DNA from: Epithemia pelagica
Taxonomy: Eukaryota > Bacillariophyta > Bacillariophyceae > Surirellales > Surirellaceae
Assembly: GCA_946965045.2 (NCBI GenBank)
Contig: OX337234.1
Location: forward strand, 2,914,001-2,978,000
DNA length: 64,000 bases
Reading direction: 5' to 3'
This document shows, piece after piece, positions 52,501 through 61,453 of this stretch. The position numbers and the translations under genes are program-made. The notes under the pieces are model-generated. The model had not been told where the DNA came from. It ran no database searches and worked only from the letters and a program-made list of their open reading frames with translations. The number at the start of each line of letters is the position of its first letter. Within the stretch, counting starts at the first letter, position 1.

Positions 52501-53649
52501 AGGAAGGGACGGCAAGGAAGACGATTGACCAGGTACCGCCACGGACCGAAGGGAGGTGGAGGTATTCCTTGCGAAACGTGGTTCTTCTTGTTCTGGTTCT
52601 TGAAATAGGGAGGTTTCCAAAGGTGGATGAACGTCGGGGACAAGATTGATAAAGGATCGAATGGCAGACATGGATTGATGCCGATGAGCTGTATGTCGTC
52701 CTCGAACGGATTGATACGGATTTCGCAACAAGGTACTGGTCCAATCCAAGACCGTGTCGCTACTACTGCTGTTGCCGCCACCTCCAAACGTGATACTCGG
52801 CCGTCGACCCGTTCGATTGCTACTACTGCTGGAGGGATTGGTACGAGACGTGGCTCGTCGTCGCAATTGGCGTTGTCCTTGACGTTCTTGGCGTCGTTGC
52901 AGTGAGACAATAATGGAGGAGGAGGAGGGTAAATCGGCGGAGGAGTCTTCCAAACTGCTCGAACTGCTCCAACTGGCATTGGAGGATCGAGGGAGAGCCG
53001 ATTCCATGGGTGAATAATCATGATAGTTGGATTCCTTGTAAAAGGATGAGACAGCTCCCGCCAAGGTCGAATAGGTGGCTTCGGCTGCATAATTCAAGGA
53101 TTCATTGGCTTGATTCCAAGGAGCCGAAAACCAGGATGTGTAGGATTGCTGTGGTTGCTGCGCATCAGTCGTCGTTGTTGGAGTGTTTAGGGTATGGCCG
53201 TCTATCGATAATGGTGTGGACGAATGACTGACACTTGCTGTAGTAGTTGTTGTAGTTGTGCGAGTAGCTACATGAGACGGATTCGGATCGTAGGAGGTGG
53301 AAGGATTAGAAGATGTGGCGGTGTTGGTTGAGGTGGAATCGGCATAGAGTGTATTCAATGAAAACGACGAAGGGGAGAACCAATTTCCAGCTGGGGTTGC
53401 CGATTCCTGGGACGATGAAGAGGATGGTCCTGTCGTCTGGTGGTGGTTGTAGTTGCCACCGGTGGTAAACATGCCCGACAACGTCGACGATGATGATCCA
53501 GTGGCAGAGTCGACGTAGTCTCTCGCATTTCCTCCAGTTCCAATTCCAGATCCTCCTCCTTCTCTTCCTCCTCCCAACTGATGAGGTGTGTCCCTGCCGC
53601 TGCTGGATCCTGCCGGAGTTGTGTCTTGCGTCCACAGTCGAACCACCAT
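49564..53649 (-). CDS. NCA2: NCA2-type mitochondrial membrane protein, five exons
   Basis: Exons 53649-51969, 51783-50604, 50514-50253, 50188-50157 and 50080-49564, with introns of 185, 89, 64 and 76 bp, all GT-AG and frame-consistent; ~1223 residues. Exon 1 (560 residues) is mostly Ser/Asn/Thr-rich, ending in a helix (AHLAEGTIRAWRDLALEE) and LRFWSLRWEHPGWSFLEAGPL, the conserved NCA2 entry. Exon 2 has WMSEGGYNHRRVGKLVAQSQ, ELLNAMEDVMDIQRQRRLER, then NWWRRNWFFLAPSIPFAIWL, a membrane segment. Exons 3-5 give IFDEIWKGRTSF, EEMKEEYMKSLGLNTLEVVR, ALHAMDEVMSANDINMNLAA (second membrane segment) and SFRSIVLDIERLLV. Yeast NCA2 affects expression of mitochondrial ATP synthase subunits 6 and 8. Exon 4 is only 32 bp. 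Confidence 0.87.
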
Positions 53650-53988
53650 GGTCTGGTCGAGTTCCTATTTCCTATTTTTTGCTCCAGGGAAGAATCCAGA
53701 CGCGCTCTCACCTCCTGTATGTGTGATGTCACGGAGTCGCGGATGGCGTCCTGAAGAAGTCCGATCCCTTAATTGACAGCGACTGACATCATCGCATCCG
53801 AGTTGACGTTTCCATCGAATACACCCAAGCGGGTAAAATTAGTATGTGTCTCTAAGGAGTACTTAAGATAAGCGACCTAGGAGCGACTATCTCCATACGG
53901 GGTGCGCCGTGCGCCCAACTTTCACCACAAAGTTTCAATCCACCATGGTGGTCTTCCAACAAGTGTTTTGGAACAAGCTCACGAAGAA
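53650..53988. promoter_or_regulatory. Divergent promoter region between NCA2-type and CDIN1-type genes
   Basis: 340 bp between start codons of oppositely transcribed genes, so both promoters must lie here or in the leaders. An out-of-frame ATG at 53945 precedes the CDIN1-type start. A CCTAGGAG word occurs near 53877. No specific element recognised. Confidence 0.5.
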
Positions 53989-55008
53989 ATGGAACCTAAA
54001 AATGACAAAAATAACGCTGGTGGCGTCCAACAGGACCTGATCCATGTCCAAGAGGAAGAAGAACCGGAGATGAAGGATCCCTTTGATTGGATCCTTCGAT
54101 GTCAACGACGGTCGTTTTCCTCGACACAACAAGACGGTAGTAGTACCACCCCCAGTACAAATGATGCGGATGATCCTCCAATGCGTGTCTTGCTGTGGCA
54201 CAGTCCGACTCCCCCAATCCCAATCGCGACCGAACAGGCCTTGTTGGCTGGCAAGCAATTGATTCGATATGGTGCCAAGGAACGAGGCATGATGAAGTCG
54301 CAACCCGATTGGAGAAAGAACCAAGTTCGTCGCTTGTGTGATCAACATGGTGTATCTGTAGAACTCGCCCTCTCCTTACGACGACATGTCATGAAACAAT
54401 TCAACCCCTACAAGAACATGCCGGCTTTAAGATTGGGGAGGGAAGACGAGATTCTAGAATCTTCCCGTCGGTTTGAAGGAGTGATTCACGAGTTGTTGCA
54501 ACGACAAGATGTTCCCTTTTATTCTGAAGCCGAAATCAAACGTCACATTCAACAACACCGAGGTCAACGACCCTTTCCTCCGACACCCGACTTTGTGTTG
54601 CACCAGGAAATGGTCATTGAGACCTTTGTGTACAAGAAGAATAAAAATGACCGAGGGAGTCGCAAACGCCAACGGACTCTGAAGAATACTTCTCAAATTC
54701 GTACAATTCAGCGACGATCTGTTTGTTGGATCGATGCCAAAATGTTTTATGGAGCCTCCACCATTGATCATGACAACAACAGTGCGGTGGGATGTTTGTT
54801 GGCCACAGCGCGCAAATACACTGCCGTCTACGGACCGGGTGCCTTTGTCTTTTTTCATGGCTATGGAGATCAATTGGCCAACGAATTGGATCAAACGGGA
54901 ACCATGGCCTTGGACTGCACCGGAGAGCATGTCCATTGCTTGTTGAAACCGGTTCGTGATCACCAACGAACGTGGTGTGCCGATGCCAAGGGAGACATTT
55001 TGCCATGA
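53989..55008 (+). CDS. CDIN1: CDIN1/C15orf41-type PD-(D/E)xK nuclease
   Basis: 339 residues from the first in-frame ATG (the frame opens at a GTG at 53902). The middle has a helical region (VRRLCDQHGVSVELALSLRR, EILESSRRFEGVIHELLQ, VPFYSEAEIKRH) like the helical N-part of CDIN1. The nuclease part follows: FPPTPDFVL (~197, the TPD motif), then after a basic insert VCWIDAKMFYGAST (~245, the D/ExK core), ATARKYTAVYGPGAFVFFHGYGD, and MALDCTGEH near the end. In animals CDIN1 partners codanin-1 and is linked to histone handling and erythroid disease; in a protist only a nuclease-fold role is safe. An insert of ~25 basic residues separates the two catalytic strands. Confidence 0.85.
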   Translation: MEPKNDKNNAGGVQQDLIHVQEEEEPEMKDPFDWILRCQRRSFSSTQQDGSSTTPSTNDADDPPMRVLLWHSPTPPIPIATEQALLAGKQLIRYGAKERGMMKSQPDWRKNQVRRLCDQHGVSVELALSLRRHVMKQFNPYKNMPALRLGREDEILESSRRFEGVIHELLQRQDVPFYSEAEIKRHIQQHRGQRPFPPTPDFVLHQEMVIETFVYKKNKNDRGSRKRQRTLKNTSQIRTIQRRSVCWIDAKMFYGASTIDHDNNSAVGCLLATARKYTAVYGPGAFVFFHGYGDQLANELDQTGTMALDCTGEHVHCLLKPVRDHQRTWCADAKGDILP

Positions 55009-55289
55009 AGAGAGATACCATCTTTAGGATGATACAACAAACACAAGAGAAGCATAATGGCATACGAGAGACTCTCTCTCCCTGTCCCTACTACTTCTCT
55101 TTGGAATAGATGTGTATAGTGTATAGTTGTAGAGTGGCACGCCTTCACAAGTGAGGCCAAGTGCATCCGCCACGGACCCTCCCAACCCGTTTTAACGCTA
55201 TACACCGGACTCTATAACACCATCGAATGCTTCTGTCCATCTACCTAGTAGAATTGATTGGTAACGTCAGACTACCTTAGCTTCCCTAA

Positions 55290-55815
55290 ATTGTTGTCGT
55301 AATAGCAGAACGATTTCCCAAACCAAATTGTAAACAATGCGATGAATCTAGGCGAAACAAACATTGTCCATATGACAGGGTGACGGGATTCATGATGGAG
55401 TTCATCTTGTTGTATTTTCGTACCTGTTGAAAAGTCGGATGCAGGATCCATTCCGTTTCCAACAGCTGCATCGTGCAAGACATAAGCGCTCGATCATATG
55501 TTCACCTCGCGTCAATCGCCACCTGGGCGACTCGGTCACAGAAAGGAAACCCAACACAGTCGACACCAAGCAAGGAATGGCACAAAGTATCACACATTGG
55601 TGCCAATTCCCAAGCTGTCCATCGTTTCCCAGACTCAACCATGCCAAAGCGGGCAGCAATAGAGTCCCGCATGTCCAAACGAATTCCATGTACAACAGAT
55701 GACGTCCACAATGGGAGGTCGGACTAAACTCGGCAAATGTATCGAACGGAACCGTCAGCCCGCCGACTCTTAAGCCCACCAGGAATCGGACAAGTAACAG
55801 CGCTGTGAGTCGTAA
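55290..55815 (-). pseudogene. Decayed MFS transporter fragment (SV2/SVOP-like)
   Basis: Minus-strand sequence reads ALLLVRFLVGLRVGG, PFDTFAEFSPTSHCGR, YMEFVWTCGTLLLPALAWLS, CLVSTVLGFLSVTESPRWR, a contiguous stretch of an organic-ion/SV2-type transporter from TM4 to the central loop. The match then moves to another frame, where SPRFIALFTIWFGKSFCYYD looks like TM7. There is no start, the 5' half is missing, and at least one frameshift is present. It begins right at the 3' end of the neighbouring minus gene, suggesting a breakpoint. Confidence 0.75.
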
Positions 55816-55817
55816 CG

Positions 55818-57008
55818 TTATTCTCGCTCGAGGAAAGACTTGTGAGCAGCCCATTTTTTGTTGGTGTCTTGTAATTTCCATTCAATGCATTCCTGGAAGA
55901 TTGCTTTGTCGGTGACATAGACCACAGAAGTCCATGCATCGTTGGCAACCTTTTGTGCCCCGTTCATGGCCGCAAACACGGTTGCAAGCTCTTGGTAGTA
56001 AAACGTGAGTCGGAGGACGACGCGGTATCGATTCCCATGATCTGCCACGCGGTCTTCAGACACCTCGCTCACAGACAAAGCCACTAACGGTATTCCTTCC
56101 GGGACGTTGAGGCCGTCTAGTTGTTGATGAAACATCCAGCTAGCAGCCACCATGTTGTTTTCGTCGTTTTGAAATTTCTTGAACATGGCCTTATCTTTCA
56201 AATGACACTTATAGTGTGCAATATGAGGAAAGGGCTTATCAATGCTCTGATAGCGAGCTAGATCCGTAGTTGGTTCTACTGGCTCTGTGACAGGCACGGA
56301 GAGCCGGTATGAATGCAATTGATCCAGGGACTGACATGGCGACTCAAAATCTTGCGGGTGATAGTCTTGCAATCGAATGCGCTGGAGATCACGTGGGGCT
56401 GGCACTGCCTTTGGAGTGATGGGATCCAGTTCAATCCCATCCAAGTGAAGGAGGTCTTTGTGAATTTCCCATGCGTTTATAGCGGTCTGAAACGCACTTG
56501 CGGAGTCATCGTTCATAAAGTAGGCTGTAGCCACAAGATCGTCATTTTCATACCTCACTAAAACTCCTTCCGCTTGAGAGAAACGCCCGTTGTGTTGCTC
56601 CAACAACTTGTAGACATTTCCCCTTGCTCCCTTCGACTGCTTGGCTTGTCGTATCTTCAATCCTACGAAGTACACGGCGGGCGGATGAGCCGCGGCTCTA
56701 GCAGCAATCCGCGGAACGGTCAGAAACAAAGCAGTATCCTCGCTTTTTCCGGGCTCCGGAACACAACCTGTGGGAGGCACAAAATAGGTCACCAATGGGC
56801 TGCTCGCCTTGAGACGGTCCTCACCATGGACGGTTGTTTCGCGAACTTGTACCTCTGCCGGTGAAAGCTGACCTTGAAGGTTTTGTTGCCTCACAAACGC
56901 TTTACGCAGGTCCTTGATTTCCGCATCATCTTTCAGATCCGTGACAGTATCAAATAACCAGTCATCAGAAGAGTCCTTCCATCTTACCCACACCTCGTTA
57001 TTGGCCAT
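55818..57008 (-). CDS. Hypothetical protein with possible Crinkler-like N-terminal header
   Basis: 396 residues from ATG 57008. The N-terminus EVWVRWKDSSDDWLFDTVTD, DAEIKDLRKAFVRQ and LSPAEVQVRE, RLKASSPL resembles the ubiquitin-like header of Crinkler (CRN/CR) proteins, but this is pattern memory only. The rest (~110-396) is a mixed alpha/beta region with paired similar segments: NVYKLLEQHNGRFSQAEGVL ... AYFMNDDSASAFQTAINAWE and YKCHLKDKAMFKKFQNDENN ... LTFYYQELATVFAAMNGAQK. I recognise no enzymatic motif. The frame is open upstream without ATG, and GTAAGAC/CTAAC/AG signals lie in the leader, so a 5' intron is possible. It is divergent from the large transposase-like gene at 57389. Confidence 0.6.
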   Translation of the reverse strand: MANNEVWVRWKDSSDDWLFDTVTDLKDDAEIKDLRKAFVRQQNLQGQLSPAEVQVRETTVHGEDRLKASSPLVTYFVPPTGCVPEPGKSEDTALFLTVPRIAARAAAHPPAVYFVGLKIRQAKQSKGARGNVYKLLEQHNGRFSQAEGVLVRYENDDLVATAYFMNDDSASAFQTAINAWEIHKDLLHLDGIELDPITPKAVPAPRDLQRIRLQDYHPQDFESPCQSLDQLHSYRLSVPVTEPVEPTTDLARYQSIDKPFPHIAHYKCHLKDKAMFKKFQNDENNMVAASWMFHQQLDGLNVPEGIPLVALSVSEVSEDRVADHGNRYRVVLRLTFYYQELATVFAAMNGAQKVANDAWTSVVYVTDKAIFQECIEWKLQDTNKKWAAHKSFLERE

Positions 57009-57388
57009 GGCGTTCTGGATTCCCTGGATCAGAATGCGTTGCTGTTGTTGTGGCCTGATGGAAAGGGAACCACTATTCGAGGGGGTGTTAGTTTCAAAAG
57101 GCAGCAATATGATTGGGTTAGAAATGTCGTTTCACAAAAAATCACTTAGGAAACAAATGTCGTTACAGGTGTCTTACCGTGTCCCGGGAACCCATCGAAT
57201 CACGGACAAAAAACATGGAGGGAAGATTCCATCAGCCGATCCGGTCGGTCCTTCACGGTCGCCCATGGCATGGCCAAGTCGACCATTGCGACAAGTCCTC
57301 TTCTGACCATCTTATGACCCTTTTGAGCATGGTCAGAAGCCTGGAAAAGAGGATACACTTCAATAAGTTAGAATAACAAATAGAGATC
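57009..57388. promoter_or_regulatory. Divergent leader region containing a block shared with 61154-61196
   Basis: 57080-57122 (GGGGGTGTTAGTTT, then GGCAGCAATATGATTGGGTT) recurs almost unchanged at 61154-61196, upstream of the second transposase-like gene. Weaker shared words follow in order in both: TCTTACC, GAATCACGGA, GATTCCATCAGCCGATC. It is probably the 5' end of a repeated element or a conserved promoter/leader. Confidence 0.7.
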
Positions 57389-60300
57389 ATGAGTTCTGCA
57401 GCACAATTCACAGCGGCCAAGGCCATGGGGCCACAGTCGCAACGATACGGAAATCAGTACTCTCGTTGGCCAAAGAAGAGTTGGAAGAAGCGTTCAGGTT
57501 GGAGAAAGATGGACCTTTCGGTCATCTTTGAGTCCGACATTGACTGCCCCATCTGCAGGGCCAAGGCAAGAGGAATGGCCATCCCTCATCGCCCTCACCA
57601 CCCCAGATGCAGCAAAAACACAACAACAAGGGGCAAGGGAATGAACGATGGAAGAGGAGCAGAGGTAGTGGCCTCAGAAAAGGCCCAGGCTGCCCATGCC
57701 AAAGCAATCCGCAAGCAACTTACCAGTGCAGAGAGATTGTCCGCCTCCAATGTCACACAGGAGGCACTCAACACTTTCATGGAGCATCGTCCAAATTGCT
57801 CGTCGAAAAAAGCAACGACAAGAGACGCTGAAAATGAAAAAACACAATCAACTACGGAGACTACGGCAACGGAAAGTTCTACCGTTGGTGGCGAGGAAGG
57901 CGTGTATGTTCCAACAGCCGAAGATTTCAAGTTTGAGGTAATTATGCGTGTGACAGCAGTACCTACGGAGGTGCATGTCCCACGTGCTGTGCATGCGTTG
58001 GCGAGTTATGTGACCGACACGTGCCTTGGTTCTAAGCGTTGTGTTGAGAATTTGAAACCTTTCTTCACTAATATTACCGTTACTGTACCCCCCATTGCCG
58101 ACAACACGAGTGCTTTGTACGACTCGATTGTGGGACAGGAACTCCTGGTTGTTGATTGGGAGCTGTTTTTCCCCAGTCACCACTTGCGTTGTCCTCGTTG
58201 CCGGGGTAATCTCCAGCGTACGCGATCGAACTTTTCAAAAAACAAGTCCCTTTTCCCCATTTTCGCCATGTCTGGTCCCCCAAAGTATGCAATACTTATG
58301 GGATACAAGTGTGCCGGGTGCTCGGCTGCCTTCTATGCGAATGATGGAGAATTGCTCGCACGACTGCCTCCCTACATGGCTATGTGTTACCCAGTGGAAT
58401 CCAAGTATGCTAGAGGAACATCGCATCTAGCTAAAGATGCTACGAGGATTATGGAAGCATCAATGGTAACCTATGGCAATGGGGATTACATTAGTCGGAT
58501 GCTTTATGAAGGAATCAACACCTACTATGAAGACAAGACAATGAGATACTATTCTTATTGTGCTGCTACAGGAAAAGAATCAGAAGACTACGTGCAAAAG
58601 GATGGTGAGTTTCTGGTTCGCTACCCACCTTTAGGCGAGACAATCCGCCAGCTATATGATGATGGAGCAAGCTCCGAGTGGCAACCCTGGATGGTGTCTG
58701 ATAATGAGAGAAACACAAGAGAGATTCAAGGGGTTAGATGCCAGCACATGTTTGCTCACGACCACACCCACCAGGTAGTGAAAAATTATCCAAGACGCCT
58801 CAATGCAGCTGCAATGTGGACCATGGCAACAGAGACAGGAGAAATTGCTTGTGCAGTGTTAGTGCACGACACATCAGCACTCGAGTTTGCACATGCTGCG
58901 GAACAAGTGCTGAGACGTACCGGGTTTTGCCCCAAGGCCATGTACTCTGACACATGGCCTTGTGGCAAGGATTTTTGGTTGTTGTTGGTTGATGACTTGG
59001 AGGGCCGTCTTGGCCTTTTCCATTTCATACAGAGGATCACCAAGACGCTCAGACAACGGCACATTGACTTTGGGATAGCCATGAAGGAATTGTTGGATGC
59101 AATCTACGAGTACCATCCTGAAGACTTGGAGAAACTTGTTGGTTCTTTGAAAAATGGAACCATGTCAAGCTCCAAGAAACAATACACAGACGAAGAGATC
59201 AGTGAAATGATGGGAACAAAGACCTTTCGACAGAGGTACTCAAAGCACTTACGGAAGATTATTCGGGGTGGCGATACGATTGTCCTCAACTTGGAGGAGT
59301 GGAAGTGCAAATACAAGTGCACTTCCACTCCTGGCAAGCCACCAGCACGAGGCCGATTGGATCCACACTCCAATCAACCTCTTTTTACGGCCGAAACACA
59401 TCAAGCACTGGAAAACTGTAAAGAGAAGGCAAAGTTCCTTGCTGATCCCTTGCCCGTGGAGAAAATGTATCGTGAGATACCTCCATCACCAAGATCAAGC
59501 AACCAGCTAGTGGAGTACGTACCTTTGAGAGGAGAGAGTAAGCTCGAGAGCTTTCATGACAATTTGACGCATTTTGCCAACTGTGGCATGCGAGAAACTC
59601 TCGCAGATGCTTTGAATTTGGCAGGCACGGCCCAGTTTAACAGGGCAATTCGTCACAAGATGAGAATCATGACGAAGTCTCAAGAAGAACGTTCAGTGGT
59701 GCCTGCAGGATGGGAAATGGTGGTGAGTTTTGGTAACGCATGCAAAACAAACATGATCAATATACTTGCCTCGATGTCTGGAGCTTCTCGTCCTCCCTTT
59801 CCAGAGGTTGAGAAGCTTCCAGAAGATACGGGAGAACGGTTTTTCTCCGAGTACCTGGAAACGAGAAAAGAAATCACACAACAAGTTCCAAAGCATCCAC
59901 TCAACGATCGATGCCAGTGCCGAAAATGTGCGAGCAACAAGAAGAGGTTGCCGCATGACACGTCCATTCCATTGTTGGGTTTGGCAGAGGAGGAGTCAGA
60001 GGTCGAAGATGAAATCCAACAAATACAACAACCACAGACACAGCCAGAAACACAACAACAGACACGGCAAGAAACACAACAACAGACACAACAACAAGAA
60101 ACAGCACAAGCACAGGCAATCAGTAGCAATAAGAGAAAGGAAAGAGAGGGAGAAGAAAAAGAGAGCGACGATTTGGATGAGAACAACATCAGCAACAAAA
60201 AGCAAAAGGTTACAAACAACAGCGAAGCCTTACCAACAACAACGATGGCAGCAACAAATCAATCAGCAGCGACAGTGCAGGATCAACAACAACAACACAA

Positions 60301-60694
60301 AGAGCCTCAAAATGCAGCAAACAGCACACCTGCAATGGCAACAACAGCAAATGGGTTGGTGGTACTGCAATCGACAACAACAACAACGACAACAAGACAG
60401 AAAAACCAACCTGTCAACCCGTACAAGCAAAATCAGCAACGGCCAACAACACTCCCCGATCAACAGCAATACCCCTTTGCATTCCACAGCAATCCCCATG
60501 GCTGGGGTGGTCTTCAATCCGTCCCGCAATGTATGCCCACCGTTCCTCCCTTCGGACCACCACCTCGTGTCCAAACCCAGTTCTGTTGCGTCAAGTACAT
60601 GAAGTACTGCGTAGAACGAGGGAAAGGACGTCCACCCCATGACCGACGCTGCCCCAAACGAGCCTTGAACAAGGCACCATCTTCATTCTCTTGA
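57389..60694 (+). CDS. Putative transposase, uncharacterised family with DUF6729-like segment (copy 1)
   Basis: 1101 residues, intact. A Cys/His finger lies at ~53-74 (CPICRAK ... PHRPHHPRC). A linker is followed by LLVVDWELFFPSHHLRCPRC (~256-275) and CAGCSAAFYANDGELLARLP, a zinc-ribbon pattern like DUF6729, then TYGNGDYISRMLYEGIN. A nuclease-like core follows: CAVLVHDTSALEFAHAAEQV (~487-506), AMYSDTWPCGKDFW, LGLFHFIQRITKTLR and, at ~710, RGESKLESFHDNL and FANCGMRETLADAL. The spacing of D, D and E recalls RNase H-fold DDE transposases; that is inference. Another Cys pair (CQCRKC) precedes a long Gln/Thr-rich tail, and the end repeats the finger theme (CCVKYMKYC ... PPHDRRCP). A paralogue follows in tandem. 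Confidence 0.72.
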   Translation: MSSAAQFTAAKAMGPQSQRYGNQYSRWPKKSWKKRSGWRKMDLSVIFESDIDCPICRAKARGMAIPHRPHHPRCSKNTTTRGKGMNDGRGAEVVASEKAQAAHAKAIRKQLTSAERLSASNVTQEALNTFMEHRPNCSSKKATTRDAENEKTQSTTETTATESSTVGGEEGVYVPTAEDFKFEVIMRVTAVPTEVHVPRAVHALASYVTDTCLGSKRCVENLKPFFTNITVTVPPIADNTSALYDSIVGQELLVVDWELFFPSHHLRCPRCRGNLQRTRSNFSKNKSLFPIFAMSGPPKYAILMGYKCAGCSAAFYANDGELLARLPPYMAMCYPVESKYARGTSHLAKDATRIMEASMVTYGNGDYISRMLYEGINTYYEDKTMRYYSYCAATGKESEDYVQKDGEFLVRYPPLGETIRQLYDDGASSEWQPWMVSDNERNTREIQGVRCQHMFAHDHTHQVVKNYPRRLNAAAMWTMATETGEIACAVLVHDTSALEFAHAAEQVLRRTGFCPKAMYSDTWPCGKDFWLLLVDDLEGRLGLFHFIQRITKTLRQRHIDFGIAMKELLDAIYEYHPEDLEKLVGSLKNGTMSSSKKQYTDEEISEMMGTKTFRQRYSKHLRKIIRGGDTIVLNLEEWKCKYKCTSTPGKPPARGRLDPHSNQPLFTAETHQALENCKEKAKFLADPLPVEKMYREIPPSPRSSNQLVEYVPLRGESKLESFHDNLTHFANCGMRETLADALNLAGTAQFNRAIRHKMRIMTKSQEERSVVPAGWEMVVSFGNACKTNMINILASMSGASRPPFPEVEKLPEDTGERFFSEYLETRKEITQQVPKHPLNDRCQCRKCASNKKRLPHDTSIPLLGLAEEESEVEDEIQQIQQPQTQPETQQQTRQETQQQTQQQETAQAQAISSNKRKEREGEEKESDDLDENNISNKKQKVTNNSEALPTTTMAATNQSAATVQDQQQQHKEPQNAANSTPAMATTANGLVVLQSTTTTTTTRQKNQPVNPYKQNQQRPTTLPDQQQYPFAFHSNPHGWGGLQSVPQCMPTVPPFGPPPRVQTQFCCVKYMKYCVERGKGRPPHDRRCPKRALNKAPSSFS
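59296..59331. repeat. Perfect 14-bp-stem hairpin inside copy 1 CDS
   Basis: GGAGTGGAAGTGCA and its exact reverse complement are separated by eight bases. It encodes EEWKCKYKCTSTPG. The equivalent codons of copy 2 also form a stem, with different bases (63418-63436). Confidence 0.85.
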
Positions 60695-61453
60695 TTGACC
60701 TGAATACCTGCATGACAAACAACAAAAAGAAAAATTCGTAGTGAGTAACATCGTAGCAAAAAAAATTATGTCAAGATCTTGTGCGAGGTGCAAGCAGTTC
60801 CGATCGTGATGCGAAGCACAGACTGGATACGCCTCATCACATGCTACGTAGAACCACGTGAAAGGTCATCGGATGGTCGGGAGGATTGTACCAGTGTAGA
60901 ATGTCGTTTCAATAACAAAAAGGTGCTGAAACGACATGAAGGGCTTAATCGTTTTGGAGGGGAAGTGCCTTCTCCCCTCTGAGGGAAGCTTGGAGCTTCC
61001 TAGAACATTTCATACGTCAGAGGAAACAAACGTGAGACTGCGAGCAATACGCGGATCGATTTCATGAAGGAATCTGACTTACGGAATCTCCTTCTTCTCT
61101 CCTTCTCTCTCCCCCTCCTCTCCCCCTCTCCTCTGCCTTCTCCCCCCCTATTTTCATTCAGGGGGTGTTAGTTTTCCAAGGCAGCAATATGATTGGGTTA
61201 GACATGTCACACAACAATTAAACACTTAACGAAAAACAAGTTAAAAATGTCTTACCTCGATTTAAAACCAATCCCACGAAGGCCCCGAATCACGGATTGG
61301 CAGCAAGAAAAAAACCAAAAAAACCTCCAAGTTGGATTCCATCAGCCGATCGAGGCGGTTGCTCGCGCCATTGTCGACACAACACAAGACGACAACGAGA
61401 CATTGACCACTTTCTGGCCATCTCAGACCTGTAGACAACGTAATCGAATAAAG
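60695..61453. other. Intergenic spacer between the tandem transposase-like copies
   Basis: Contains an 11-bp perfect inverted repeat (60901-60911 ATGTCGTTTCA with 60927-60937), short stems near 60957-61000 (GGAAGCT/AGCTTCC), a CT-rich tract (61086-61150), and then the block 61154-61196 shared with the copy 1 leader. ATGTCGTTTCA also occurs at 57124, ahead of copy 1. Confidence 0.6.
61154..61196. repeat. Second copy of shared leader block
   Basis: Nearly identical to 57080-57122. Both copies read on the minus strand as CTAACCCAATCATATTGCTGCC, with a GGTAAGAC word about 55-65 bases further upstream on that strand. Confidence 0.8.
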
